Shown here: piece after piece, positions 8,896-17,822 of the stretch
Layout: the number at the start of each line of letters is the position of its first letter
Numbering within the stretch: position 1 is the first letter of the stretch
NCBI GenBank assembly: GCA_963720785.1
Contig: CAVRGQ010000004.1
Span: forward strand, 682,001 to 746,000
DNA: 64,000 nt
Source of the DNA: CAVRGQ01 sp963720785
Lineage (GTDB): Bacteria > Actinomycetota > Acidimicrobiia > IMCC26256 > DASPTH01
Direction of reading: 5' to 3'
The notes under the pieces: model-generated
Databases searched by the model: none
Told to the model about the DNA's origin: nothing
Seen by the model: the letters and a program-made list of their open reading frames with translations, nothing else
Translations under genes and position numbers: made by a program

Positions 8896-8905
8896 GCCAG
8901 CCGAA
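8869..8905 (+). repeat. Three 12-bp tandem units across the anti-sigma stop codon
   Basis: AGGCCAGCCGAA, AGGCCAGCTGAA and, after one extra T, AGGCCAGCCGAA again. The first two units are translated as part of the PAER tail. The extra T before the third creates the TAG stop at 8893-8895. Confidence 0.8.
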
Positions 8906-8967
8906 TAGGGCTCGCCCGAGCGGGATCCATCTAGGATCTGCTCGTTCGAGACCGGAGGAGCCACCTC

Positions 8968-9231
8968 GTGAAGTCCGCCCGCACCCGCACCCTGTCGACC
9001 CGCATCCCGCTGCTCGGCGCACTGGTGCTCACCGCCATGACCGCCGTGCTGGTGTTGGCCGCGCCGGCGGGCGCGTCCACCGGCGTCGTGGTCGCCAGCG
9101 ACCAGTTCAAGTGGTTCTACTGGATCGGCGTCATCCTCGCCGTGAGCATGATCCTGTGGCTGATCGTCACCATGGTCGGGTACTACGTCCGGGTGATGCG
9201 TCCGAAGTACCGGGGCCGCCAGCAGTCATGA
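8968..9231 (+). CDS. Small membrane protein of unknown function
   Basis: An 87-residue protein from GTG 8968, with CGGAGGAG about ten bases upstream. The N-terminal hydrophobic segment (about 13-35) ends in APAGAS, like a signal peptide, and a second hydrophobic segment (about 47-72) is followed by a basic tail YVRVMRPKYRGRQQS. It is probably a single-span membrane protein with a short outside part and a cytoplasmic C-terminus. No family is recognised. It lies between the sigma/anti-sigma pair and the DUF2342 gene; a TAGGAT box at about 8931 may be its promoter. Confidence 0.75.
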   Translation: MKSARTRTLSTRIPLLGALVLTAMTAVLVLAAPAGASTGVVVASDQFKWFYWIGVILAVSMILWLIVTMVGYYVRVMRPKYRGRQQS

Positions 9232-9280
9232 CGGAGCGTCGGGCGCCCCGGGAGATCCACCGGCTGCCTCGGCGGTCACG

Positions 9281-10390
9281 GTGACCTCGGCGGTCGCGGC
9301 GACTCCGTCCACGCCGTCCACGTCCACGCCGGCCGCGTCTCCGAGGCCCGATCCCATCGACTGGGGACTGGCCGCCAAGGTCGCCCGCCGGTTCGCCGGC
9401 CGCGAACCGCTCGCCTCCTCGTATCTCTCCGGATCCCTGCGTGACGACTTCGCCGCGGTCACCGAACTGGCCGAGCACCTCGTCGCCGAGCACACCGGGC
9501 TGCGCGCCCCCGGGGTCGCGCAGGCGGAGGTCGTCGACCGCGCCGCCTGGGTCGACGCCAACATCACCTCGATGCAGCGGCTGCTCGCGCCGCTCACCGC
9601 GCGCGTCGGCGACCGCATGGTCAACAGCCGCGTGGCGCCGCTCGGGCGACGCGTAGCCGGCACCGAGACGGGCGTGTTGCTCGGCTACCTCGCGCAGCGC
9701 GTGCTCGGTCAGTACGACCTGCTCGTGCTCGACGACGACGACGCCGCCGATGCCGTCTACTACGTGGGTGGCAACGTGCTCGCGCTCGAGAAGCGTTACG
9801 CATTCCGCCCACGCGACTTCCGCCTCTGGATCGCGATCCACGAGGTCACGCACCGCGCCCAGTTCACCGCGGTGCCGTGGATGAAGGCCTATTACCTCGG
9901 TCTCGTGGAACGCGCGCTGTCGTCGATCGACCCCGATCCGAAGCGGCTCGTGCACGCCTTGTCGCGTGCGGCCGACGAGTTGCGCGCCGGCCGCAATCCG
10001 CTCGACGACGGCGGCCTCGTCGCGCTCCTTGCCACCGACGAGCAGCGTGGCGCGCTCGCCGAGGTGCAGGCGCTCATGTCGCTGCTCGAGGGGCACGGCA
10101 ACAGCGTGATGAACCAGCTCGGCGAGGGGCACGTCGCCGGGCAGGCGCGCATGGCGCGCGTGCTGCAGGCGCGACGACAGAGCGGCGGCGTCAGCGCGGT
10201 CGTGCAGAAGCTGGTGGGGCTCGAGTCGAAGATGCGCCAGTACGAGGTGGGCGAGACGTTCATCGCCGAGGTGGAGCGCATCGCCGGCCCGCGCGGCATC
10301 GACGCCGCGTGGCGCGGCCCGGAGTTCCTGCCCACCGTGGAGGAGCTCGCCCACCCGCGCGGCTGGCTCGCTCGCGTCGACGCGCTCTGA
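9281..10390 (+). CDS. DUF2342 zinc-dependent metalloprotease family protein
   Basis: A 369-residue homologue of the actinobacterial DUF2342 family (M. tuberculosis Rv3626c), annotated as zincin-like metalloprotease or F420-biosynthesis-associated protein. The zinc site IHEVTHRAQF (HExxH, near residue 187) is present, and the conserved GHGNSVMNQLGEGH segment follows about 80 residues later. The physiological substrate is unknown. It lies directly upstream of tilS and hpt, as in mycobacteria. GTG 9281 is the likely start; the first ~25 residues are Ser/Thr/Pro-rich and poorly conserved, so the true start is uncertain. Confidence 0.85.
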   Translation: MTSAVAATPSTPSTSTPAASPRPDPIDWGLAAKVARRFAGREPLASSYLSGSLRDDFAAVTELAEHLVAEHTGLRAPGVAQAEVVDRAAWVDANITSMQRLLAPLTARVGDRMVNSRVAPLGRRVAGTETGVLLGYLAQRVLGQYDLLVLDDDDAADAVYYVGGNVLALEKRYAFRPRDFRLWIAIHEVTHRAQFTAVPWMKAYYLGLVERALSSIDPDPKRLVHALSRAADELRAGRNPLDDGGLVALLATDEQRGALAEVQALMSLLEGHGNSVMNQLGEGHVAGQARMARVLQARRQSGGVSAVVQKLVGLESKMRQYEVGETFIAEVERIAGPRGIDAAWRGPEFLPTVEELAHPRGWLARVDAL

Positions 10391-10410
10391 GCGCCACGGG
10401 GAGCGGGGCA

Positions 10411-11302
10411 GTGCGGCTCGAGTGCACGAACTTCGCTTGCGGTGGGCCGCCGCCGGTGGTCGTGGGATGCTCCGGCGGCGCCGACTCCACTGCGCTGCTC
10501 GCGCTCGCGGTCGACGCGGCGCTCGCGCCGGTCGCGGTGCACGTCGACCACGGGCTGCGCGCCGACAGCGCCGACGAAGCCGACCTGGTTGCCGCGGTCG
10601 CCACGCGCCTCGGTGCCGGGTTCCGCTCGGTGCGCGTCACGATCGCGCCGGGCGCCAACCTCGAGGCCCGCGCGCGACGACGCGCGCTACGACGCGCTCG
10701 AACAGGCACGTGTCGCCGAAGGCGCATCGACGGTGCTCGTCGGCCACACTGCCGACGATCAGGCCGAGACGGTGTTGCTGAACGTGTTGCGCGGCGCCGC
10801 CACCACCGGGCTCGCGGGTATGCCCGCGACGCGCGATCGGATCGCCCGGCCACTGCTCGGCTGGCGCCGCGCCGACACCCGCGCGTTGTGCGCAGCGCGC
10901 GGGCTTCCCGTGCTCGACGACCCGATGAACCACGACGGCACGTTCCGGCGGGTGGCGATCCGCCACGAGGTCATGCCGTTGCTCGAACGGATCGCCGGGC
11001 GTGACCTCACGCCGGTGCTGGCGCGCCAGGCCGCGCTCCTGCGCGAGGAGACCGAGTTCCTCGACACGCTCGCAGTCGCGGCGTGGCCCGGGCCCGAGGG
11101 ACGTGCCGACGCGGCGGCGCTGCGCGCACTGCCCCCGGTGCTCGCCCGTCGCGCGTTGCGCAACTGGCTGGGCGCGCCGCCCCCCTCCGCCGACGAGCTC
11201 GGACGCGTGCTCGCGGTCGTCGAGGGGCGTGCCCGCGCGGTGGAGCTGGCCGGTGGGCGCGCCGTGCACCGGACCCGCGGCGTCCTCGTGCTCACGCGGT
11301 AG
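10411..11302 (+). CDS. tilS: tRNA(Ile)-lysidine synthase (one frameshift)
   Basis: TilS converts the wobble cytidine of tRNA-Ile(CAU) to lysidine using ATP and lysine. The N-terminus has the PP-loop motif GCSGGADSTALLAL (about residues 18-31) and HVDHGLR. After an indel in a GC-repeat stretch at 10672-10676 the reading continues in another frame with ARYDALEQAR, VGHTADDQAETVLLN and the family's FRR and RHEVMPLL segments. One extra or two missing bases account for the shift. GTG 10411 has a GGAG site nearby and starts 20 bases after the metalloprotease stop. The protein is short (~297 residues), typical of actinobacterial TilS. Confidence 0.85.
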
Positions 11303-11333
11303 GTTCCAGCGACGGCTCGCGAGAGGATGACGG

Positions 11334-11885
11334 GTGACTGACAGTCAAGGGCCAGGCCGGCACGCGGAAGTGGGCCGGATCGTCATCAGCGAGGACGCGC
11401 TGCAGGCGCGCATCCGCGAGCTGGGGGAGGAGATCACGCGCGACTACGCCGGCCGCCCGCCGCTGCTCGTCGGCGTGCTCAAGGGCGCCTTCATGTTCAT
11501 GAGCGACCTGTCCCGGGCGATCGACCTGCCGGTGGAGTTCGACTTCATGGCCGTGTCGTCGTACGGATCGGCCACCCGCTCCAGCGGAGTGGTCCGCATC
11601 ATCAAGGACCTCGACCTCGACCTCACCGATCGCCACGTGCTGATCGTGGAGGACATCGTCGACTCCGGCCTCACGCTCGACTACCTCCGCAAGAACCTCA
11701 TGGCCCGCGGGCCCGCCTCCATGGAGGTGTGCGCGCTCCTGGTCAAGGAGGGTTTGCAGCGGGCGGAGCTCGACCTGCGCTACACGGGCTTCACGATCCC
11801 GCCGTCGTTCGTGATCGGCTACGGCCTCGACGTGGGCGAGCGCTGGCGCAACCTGCCCTTCCTCGCGGAGTACGCCGGGGACTAG
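11334..11885 (+). CDS. hpt: Hypoxanthine phosphoribosyltransferase
   Basis: A 183-residue type I phosphoribosyltransferase that salvages hypoxanthine and guanine with PRPP. The PRPP-binding motif VLIVEDIVDSGLTL (about 102-115), the GVLKGAFMFMSDL loop and the C-terminal VIGYGLDVGERWRNLPF segment match Hpt. It follows tilS by 31 bases, and the tilS-hpt-ftsH order is widely conserved in Gram-positive bacteria. Translation starts at GTG 11334, with GAGAGGA upstream. Confidence 0.95.
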   Translation: MTDSQGPGRHAEVGRIVISEDALQARIRELGEEITRDYAGRPPLLVGVLKGAFMFMSDLSRAIDLPVEFDFMAVSSYGSATRSSGVVRIIKDLDLDLTDRHVLIVEDIVDSGLTLDYLRKNLMARGPASMEVCALLVKEGLQRAELDLRYTGFTIPPSFVIGYGLDVGERWRNLPFLAEYAGD

Positions 11886-11967
11886 CTCCGGACGACCCGG
11901 CGGAAAAGGGTCACCCGGGGAGCCACTACATTGGGCCGGCTGCCGCCAAGGAGCCGGAGTCCACCCC

Positions 11968-13902
11968 TTGAGCAAGAAGCGTCGCAGCGCCGTTGTCGGC
12001 GTCGTTCTCCTGGCCGTCGTGGCCTTCTTCGTGGCGCGCGCCCTCTTGGGCACCGACGCAGCCAAGACGCTGTCCCTCGACACCTTCACCGACAAGGTCG
12101 CGGCGGGCCAGGTGAAGTCCGCCACGATCAACGACAAGGACCACTCGGTCACCGGCAAGCTGAAGAACGGCACCGAGTACACCGTCGACTTCCCGTCGGC
12201 CTACACGGCCCGCATCACCCAGGATCTCGTCGACGCCCAGGTCCCCGACCTGCACACCGACCACCAGGTCCAGAGTCCCTGGCTCGGACTGCTCTACACG
12301 CTGCTCCCGTTCGTGCTCCTCGCCCTGATGCTCATGTGGGTGCTCGGCCAGTTCCAGGGCGGCAGCCGCGGGATCATGGGCTTCGGCAAGTCGCGCGCCA
12401 AGGTCGTCACCAAGGACCAGCCCAAGGTCACCTTCGCCGACGTCGCCGGGCTCGACGAGGCGGTCGAGGAACTCCAGGAGATCAAGGACTTCCTCGCGTC
12501 CCCGGCGAAGTTCCAGAAGATGGGCGCCAAGATCCCCAAGGGCGTGCTGCTGTTCGGGCCGCCCGGCACCGGCAAGACGCTGCTCGCCAAGGCGGTCGCC
12601 GGCGAGGCCGGGGTGCCGTTCTTCTCGATCTCGGGCTCCGACTTCGTCGAGATGTTCGTGGGCGTCGGCGCGTCGCGCGTGCGCGACCTGTTCGAGCAGG
12701 CGAAGGCCGCGGCGCCCGCGATCGTGTTCGTCGACGAGATCGACGCGGTGGGTCGTCAGCGCGGCGCGGGCGTGGGCGGTGGCCACGACGAGCGCGAGCA
12801 GACGCTCAACCAGCTGCTCGTGGAGATGGACGGCTTCGACCAGAAGGCGGGCGTCATCCTCCTCGCGTCCACCAACCGCCCCGACATCCTCGACCCCGCG
12901 CTGCTGCGCCCGGGCCGCTTCGACCGCCAGATCGTCGTCGACCGCCCCGACCTCGAGGGGCGCAAGGCCATCCTGCGTGTCCACGCGAAGGCCAAGCCGC
13001 TCGCACCCGGCGTCGACCTCGACGTGATCGCGCGCCGCACGCCGGGCTTCACCGGCGCGGATCTCGCGAACCTCATGAACGAGGCCGCGCTCCTCTCGGC
13101 CCGGCACTCGCTCGAGCTCATCGGCCTGCCGCAGCTCGAGGAGGCCATCGACCGCGTGATGGCCGGCCCGGAGCGGCGCAGCCGCCTGATCTCGGAACGC
13201 GAGAAGCGCGTGATCGCGTACCACGAGGGCGGTCACGCGCTCGTCGCCCACGCGTTGCCGAACACCGATCCGGTGCACAAGATCTCGATCATCCCGCGCG
13301 GGCGCGCGCTCGGCTACACCCTCACGTTGCCCACCGAGGACAAGTTCCTCGTGACGCGCAGCGAGCTGGTCGACGAGCTCGCGATGCTGCTCGGCGGCCG
13401 CACGGCCGAGGAGCTGATCTTCGCGGAGCCCACCACCGGCGCGCAGAACGACATCGACCGCGCCACCACGATCGCCCGGCAGATGGTCACCGAGTTCGGC
13501 ATGAGCGACGAGCTCGGGCCGATGCGCTTCGGGCACCCGCAGGGCGAGGTGTTCCTCGGGCGCGACTTCTCGTCCACCCCCGACTACTCCGAAGATGTCG
13601 CGTCGAGCATCGACGCCGAGGTGCGCGCGCTCATCGAATCCGCGCACGTCGCGGCGCGCAGCGTGCTCGCCGAGAACCGCGACGTCCTCGATCTCCTCGC
13701 CGGGGAGCTCATGGAGCACGAGACGCTCGAAGCCGAGCGCGTCCAGGAGCTGTTCACCGACGTGCGCCACTTCGACAGCGCCGGCACCGGCGGCGGGCGC
13801 GCCACGCTCTCCGCCGCCTCCCGGCCGCCCCGAGCCGCACCGGCCCCGAATCCCGCATCACCCCCGACGAACTCCCCGACGCACCCTGGAGGTGCCGCGT
13901 GA
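11968..13902 (+). CDS. ftsH: ATP-dependent zinc metalloprotease FtsH
   Basis: 644 residues: an N-terminal membrane segment (about 7-27), an extracytoplasmic domain, a second membrane segment (about 106-128), the AAA module with Walker A GPPGTGKT (~197), Walker B FVDEIDAVG (~253) and the second region of homology, then the protease domain with zinc site HEGGH (~418). FtsH degrades misfolded and regulatory membrane proteins. The start is TTG 11968 with a GGAG site rather far upstream; no better start is seen. The tail is Pro/Ala-rich. The stop overlaps the start of folE (GTGA). Confidence 0.96.
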   Translation: MSKKRRSAVVGVVLLAVVAFFVARALLGTDAAKTLSLDTFTDKVAAGQVKSATINDKDHSVTGKLKNGTEYTVDFPSAYTARITQDLVDAQVPDLHTDHQVQSPWLGLLYTLLPFVLLALMLMWVLGQFQGGSRGIMGFGKSRAKVVTKDQPKVTFADVAGLDEAVEELQEIKDFLASPAKFQKMGAKIPKGVLLFGPPGTGKTLLAKAVAGEAGVPFFSISGSDFVEMFVGVGASRVRDLFEQAKAAAPAIVFVDEIDAVGRQRGAGVGGGHDEREQTLNQLLVEMDGFDQKAGVILLASTNRPDILDPALLRPGRFDRQIVVDRPDLEGRKAILRVHAKAKPLAPGVDLDVIARRTPGFTGADLANLMNEAALLSARHSLELIGLPQLEEAIDRVMAGPERRSRLISEREKRVIAYHEGGHALVAHALPNTDPVHKISIIPRGRALGYTLTLPTEDKFLVTRSELVDELAMLLGGRTAEELIFAEPTTGAQNDIDRATTIARQMVTEFGMSDELGPMRFGHPQGEVFLGRDFSSTPDYSEDVASSIDAEVRALIESAHVAARSVLAENRDVLDLLAGELMEHETLEAERVQELFTDVRHFDSAGTGGGRATLSAASRPPRAAPAPNPASPPTNSPTHPGGAA

Positions 13903-14501
13903 CCGACAGCCCGACCGACTCGCCCGTCGACCGCGAGCGCATCGAACGCGCCGTGCGCGACATCCTCGAGGCGTTCGGCGAGGACCCGGACCGCGACGGT
14001 CTCCTCGACACCCCGCGCCGCATCGCGAAGATGTACGAGGAGATCTTCGCCGGGCTCCACGAGGACCCGGCGAAGCACCTCACCGTCACCTTCGAGGCTG
14101 ACCACGACGAGATGGTCATGGTCCGCGACATCCCCATCCACTCGATGTGCGAGCACCACCTGATCCCGTTCGTGGGCCGGGCCCACGTGGCCTACATCCC
14201 CGGGGACGACGGCCGCATCACCGGCCTCTCGAAGATCGCCCGTCTCGTCGACGGCTTCGCCAAGCGCCCGCAGGTGCAGGAGCGCCTCACTGCCCAGATC
14301 GCCGACGCGCTCACTGCCACCCTGAACCCGCGCGGCGCCCTCGTGATGATCGAGGCGGAGCATTTCTGCATGTCGATGCGCGGGGTGAAGAAGCCCGGTT
14401 CGCTGACCATCACTTCCGCCGTGCGGGGCCTGTTCAAGAGCAACGCCGCCACGCGCGCCGAGGCGATGAGCCTCATCACGTACCCCGGGAATCGTCTCTA
14501 A
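13899..14501 (+). CDS. folE: GTP cyclohydrolase I
   Basis: A 200-residue enzyme that converts GTP to dihydroneopterin triphosphate, the first step of folate synthesis. Zinc ligands are visible as Cys and His in MCEHHLIPF (~83-86) and Cys in EHFCMSMRG (~155). GTG 13899 overlaps the ftsH stop by GTGA and has GGAGG at a good distance inside the ftsH tail, indicating translational coupling. It opens a folate cluster (folE, folP, a phosphatase-like gene, folB, folK). Confidence 0.96.
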   Translation: MTDSPTDSPVDRERIERAVRDILEAFGEDPDRDGLLDTPRRIAKMYEEIFAGLHEDPAKHLTVTFEADHDEMVMVRDIPIHSMCEHHLIPFVGRAHVAYIPGDDGRITGLSKIARLVDGFAKRPQVQERLTAQIADALTATLNPRGALVMIEAEHFCMSMRGVKKPGSLTITSAVRGLFKSNAATRAEAMSLITYPGNRL

Positions 14502-14563
14502 GCGGAGGAATTGCGCGTTCCGGGCCCGCACCGTCCGCGCGGATCCCGGTATCCTCCCCTCTC

Positions 14564-15445
14564 ATGTTCGCCTGGCCGACCGTCTGCGGGGATCGCCCCG
14601 CCGTGATGGGGATCGTCAACGTCACCCCCGACTCCTTCTCCGACGGCGGCCGCTTCCTCGACGCCGGGGCTGCGATCGCCCACGGCGTGGCGCTGGTGGC
14701 CGAGGGCGCCGACCTCCTCGACATCGGCGGCGAGTCCACCCGCCCGGGTGCCGCGCCGGTCGACGCCGCCGAGGAGTTGCGCCGGGTGCTGCCCGTCGTC
14801 ACGGGTCTCGCCGGTGCCCTCGTCGACGGCCCGGCCGCCGGCGTGCCGCTGAGCATCGACACCGCCAAGGCCGATGTCGCCGCCGCCGTGCTGGCTGCGG
14901 GCGCGTCGGTCGTCAACGACGTCACCGCCGGCCGGGCCGATCCCGAGATGTTCGGCGTGGTGGCCGACGCCGGCGCGGGCATCGTGCTCATGCACATGCA
15001 GGGCGACCCTCGCACCATGCAGGACGACCCCCGCTACGACGACGTCGTCGACGACGTCTCGGCCTTCCTCGTCGCCCGGCTCGAGGCGGCGCGCGCGGCC
15101 GGCCTGCCCGACGACGCGCTGTGCGCGGATCCCGGCATCGGCTTCGGCAAGCGCGCCCACCACAACCTCGCGCTTCTCGCGCGGCTTCCCGAGCTCGTGG
15201 CGCGCGTCGGGGTGCCGGTGCTCGTCGGCACGTCGCGCAAGGCCTTCCTCGGCGCCGTGCTCGCGTCGGCGACCGGGACCGAGGTGCCGCCGCCTGCAGC
15301 ACGCGACGACGCCACGCTCGCGAGCGCGGTGTGGGCGCTCGACCACGGTGCACGGGTGGTGCGGGTGCACGACGTCCGCCCCGTGGCCGACGCGGCGCGC
15401 CTGCTGCACGTCATGCAGGGCATCGACGCGGCAGCGGTCGCGTGA
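14564..15445 (+). CDS. folP: Dihydropteroate synthase
   Basis: A 293-residue TIM-barrel enzyme that joins p-aminobenzoate to dihydropterin pyrophosphate. Signatures MGIVNVTPDSFSDGG (~15-29) and LLDIGGESTRPGA (~55-67) are intact, as are NDVTAG, DPGIGFGK and TSRKAFLG. A TATCCT box ends eight bases before the ATG and may drive a second, nearly leaderless transcript inside the folate cluster. The gene lies 62 bases after folE. Confidence 0.96.
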   Translation: MFAWPTVCGDRPAVMGIVNVTPDSFSDGGRFLDAGAAIAHGVALVAEGADLLDIGGESTRPGAAPVDAAEELRRVLPVVTGLAGALVDGPAAGVPLSIDTAKADVAAAVLAAGASVVNDVTAGRADPEMFGVVADAGAGIVLMHMQGDPRTMQDDPRYDDVVDDVSAFLVARLEAARAAGLPDDALCADPGIGFGKRAHHNLALLARLPELVARVGVPVLVGTSRKAFLGAVLASATGTEVPPPAARDDATLASAVWALDHGARVVRVHDVRPVADAARLLHVMQGIDAAAVA

Positions 15446-15476
15446 GCGCCCGCGCGATCGCCCGAGGAGGCGCCCG

Positions 15477-15992
15477 ATGAAGGGCCGTTGGGCGCAGGGG
15501 CTCGAGCCGCGCGGGTTCTGCTGGATCATCAAGGACCGGCTCGCGGCGTCGGAGCGACCCGGCGGGTTCGCGCGCAACCACCGCAAGGTCCGCCGTCAGG
15601 AAGAGCTGATCTGGCTGATCGGCCACGGCTTCACGCACATCCTGTCGATGCTCGACTCGCCCCACAACCTCCACGCGTACGAGGAGGCGGGCATCCCGTT
15701 CGCGCACGTCGCGATCGGACGGCACGACGAATGGTCGACGAGCCTGCCCGTGCTCTACCGCACGTTGTCCACGTGGCTCGCCGACCCCAACGAGGTCGTG
15801 CTCATCCACCACGAGGAGTTCGGCGATCGCCTGCTCGGTGTGCTCGCGGGGTACCTGATCTATTCGGGTCTCGTGCAGGAGGGCCCGCACGCGGTCGTGG
15901 TCATCGAGAAGATCACCGGGCGGCAACTCGGCGCCCACGCGCGTGAGATCGTGTCGGTCACGGTCGCCGAGGGCATCGTCGCCCAGCGCTGA
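15477..15992 (+). CDS. Dual-specificity-phosphatase-like protein lacking the catalytic Cys
   Basis: A 171-residue protein encoded inside the folate cluster with a good site (GAGGAGG) ahead of the ATG. The layout resembles a tyrosine/dual-specificity phosphatase: FTHILSMLDSPHNLHAYEEAG (a typical VVSL...E...Y.G region), then VVLIHHEEFGDRLLGVLAGYL at the position of the HC(X)5R P-loop followed by its helix. The catalytic Cys position is His, giving H-H-(X)5-R, so normal phosphatase chemistry is not expected. It may bind a phosphorylated ligand or protein. The fold assignment is inferred from pattern only. Both neighbours are folate enzymes. Confidence 0.6.
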   Translation: MKGRWAQGLEPRGFCWIIKDRLAASERPGGFARNHRKVRRQEELIWLIGHGFTHILSMLDSPHNLHAYEEAGIPFAHVAIGRHDEWSTSLPVLYRTLSTWLADPNEVVLIHHEEFGDRLLGVLAGYLIYSGLVQEGPHAVVVIEKITGRQLGAHAREIVSVTVAEGIVAQR

Positions 15993-16022
15993 CGCACCAC
16001 GAAGCAGGAGCACCAGAGGTCG

Positions 16023-16373
16023 ATGGGAACCATCCAGATCAAGGGTCTGCGCGAGCTCGGCATCCACGGGGTGCTGCCGGAGGAGAAGCAGCGCCCGCAG
16101 CCGTTCGAGGTCGACGTCGAGCTGACCGTCGACATCAGCACCGCGGGTGAGACCGACGGCCTCGACGACACCGTCGACTACTCGGCCGTCTCCGAGGCGG
16201 TGAGCCGCGTGGTTCGCAACGAGAGCTACCAGTTGCTGGAGCGCCTCTCCACGCGCCTCGCCGAGGTGTGCCGGGTCGACGAGCGTGTCACCGCCGTGCG
16301 CGTCACCGTACGCAAGCTGCACCCACCGATCCGGGCCATGGTCGACTACGTCGCGGTCACCATCGAGCAGTAG
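16023..16373 (+). CDS. folB: Dihydroneopterin aldolase
   Basis: A 116-residue protein of the FolB family, which splits dihydroneopterin to hydroxymethyl-dihydropterin and glycolaldehyde. The start ...IKGLRELGIHGVLPEEKQRPQ, the DTVDYS segment (~50) and the C-terminal KLHPPIRAMVDYVAVTI are typical. It lies between the phosphatase-like gene and folK, with short gaps, so one transcript is likely. Confidence 0.95.
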   Translation: MGTIQIKGLRELGIHGVLPEEKQRPQPFEVDVELTVDISTAGETDGLDDTVDYSAVSEAVSRVVRNESYQLLERLSTRLAEVCRVDERVTAVRVTVRKLHPPIRAMVDYVAVTIEQ

Positions 16374-16383
16374 CCGGCGAGCA

Positions 16384-16905
16384 GTGAGCGGAGCGCCGGC
16401 GCGGGCATACCTGGGGATCGGCACCAACCTGGGTGACCGCCTGGCGTACCTCCAGGGTGCGGTCGACGGCCTGGCGGCCACGCCGGGGATCGTGGTCGTC
16501 GGGGTGTCGCGGGTGTACGAGACCGATCCCGTCGGTGGTCCCGAGCAGCCCGACTTCCTGAACGCGGTGGTGGGGGTCGACACCACGCTCACGCCCCACG
16601 AGCTGCTGGCGGCCTGCCAGGACCTCGAACAGGAGGCCCACCGGGTGCGCCGGGAGCACTGGGGCCCCCGCACGCTCGACGTCGACGTGCTGCTCTACGG
16701 CGACGAGCAGGTGGACACCCCGGATCTGGTGGTCCCGCACCCCCGTGCCGCAGTTCGGCCCTTCGTGCTCGTTCCCCTCGCCGACCTCGATCCCGCCCGG
16801 GCCGAGGCCCTCGATCCGACGGGTGCGGCCACCGCCTGGCCGCGGTCGGGGCCCGACCAGGCACAGGTGCGCCGAACCGGTCTAGCATTGACGTTGCCCG
16901 AGTAG
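16384..16905 (+). CDS. folK: Hydroxymethyl-dihydropteridine pyrophosphokinase
   Basis: A 173-residue enzyme that transfers pyrophosphate from ATP to hydroxymethyl-dihydropterin. Motifs are YLGIGTNLGDR at the N-terminus and the GPRTLDVDVLLYG signature (~97-109), followed by VPHPRAAVRPFVLVPLADL. It starts at GTG 16384, eleven bases after the folB stop. The C-terminal ~25 residues are less conserved. Confidence 0.95.
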   Translation: MSGAPARAYLGIGTNLGDRLAYLQGAVDGLAATPGIVVVGVSRVYETDPVGGPEQPDFLNAVVGVDTTLTPHELLAACQDLEQEAHRVRREHWGPRTLDVDVLLYGDEQVDTPDLVVPHPRAAVRPFVLVPLADLDPARAEALDPTGAATAWPRSGPDQAQVRRTGLALTLPE

Positions 16906-16944
16906 TCCGGCACCCCTCACCGGGGCTGGAACGAAGAGGTTCAC

Positions 16945-17822
16945 GTGCACAGTCCATCCCAGCGGGCCTTCGCCCTCGTGGGGCCCGGCCGCGCCGGCAC
17001 CACAATTGCCACTGCGCTCGTGGCGCGCGGCCTGTGCTGTGTCGCGGTCGCGGGTCGGTCGGCCGACGCGGCATCCACCCGCGCGGTCGCCGAGCGCCTC
17101 GGCGCGCGGGCGGTGGAGGTCGCCGGCGTCGGTCATGTCCACGACCTCGATACCGAGCTGGTGATCGTGGCCACGCCCGACGCCGAGATCGCGGGCATCG
17201 CCGCGGCGCTGGTGCCCGTGGTCGCGCCCGGCACTCTGGTGCTGCACCTGTCGGGTGCCTGCACGCTCGCCGAGCTCGACAAGCTCTCGACCGCGCGCCC
17301 GACGTGCTCGTCGGATCGTTGCACCCGCTGCAGAGCCTGCCGTCGGTCGAGATCGGCGTCGAGCGCCTGCCCGGCTCGTGGTGTGCGGTCGACGGTCCCG
17401 CCGGCGTCGAGCGCCTCGCGGTGTCGCTCGGCATGCGGCCGTTCCGCGTCGCCGACGACCAGCGCGTCACCTACCACGCCGCGGCCAGCATTGCCTCGAA
17501 CCACCTCGTCGCGCTGCTCGGCCAGGCCGCACGCATCGCGGTCGACGCCGGGATCCCCGCCGAGGCCCTGCTGCCCCTGGTGCGCGCCACCCTCGAGAAC
17601 GTGGAGGCGCTCGGTCCGGAGGCCGCGCTCACCGGCCCGGTCGCACGGGGTGACACCGACACCGTCGCCCGGCACCTCGACGCCCTCCCCACCGACGAGC
17701 AGCGCGCCTACCGTGCGCTCGCGGCCGAGGCACTGCGCCTCAGCGGCCACGCCGACGGTCCGAACCAGGCCGCCCTCGCGCTGCTGCTCGAAGCCGAGCC
17801 GCGGGAAGCGGGCGGGCAATGA
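16945..17822 (+). CDS. Rossmann-fold DUF2520 protein (Rv3603c-like, one frameshift)
   Basis: The N-terminal part is an NAD(P)-type Rossmann domain starting with FALVGPGRAGTTIA. The C-terminal part (SLHPLQSLPS..., AAASIASNHLVALLGQA...) is the DUF2520 helical domain seen in M. tuberculosis Rv3603c. The two parts are in different frames; adding one base at about 17298-17301, within the CCC of GCGCGCCCGAC, joins ...LSTARP and DVLVGSLHPL. The function of the family is not firmly established, but it lies ahead of panC-panD in many actinobacteria. The stop overlaps the panC start by ATGA. Confidence 0.82.

Noticed and set aside
15477..15992. Active tyrosine phosphatase in the folate operon
   Set aside because: The catalytic Cys is replaced by His, so calling it an active phosphatase is not supported.
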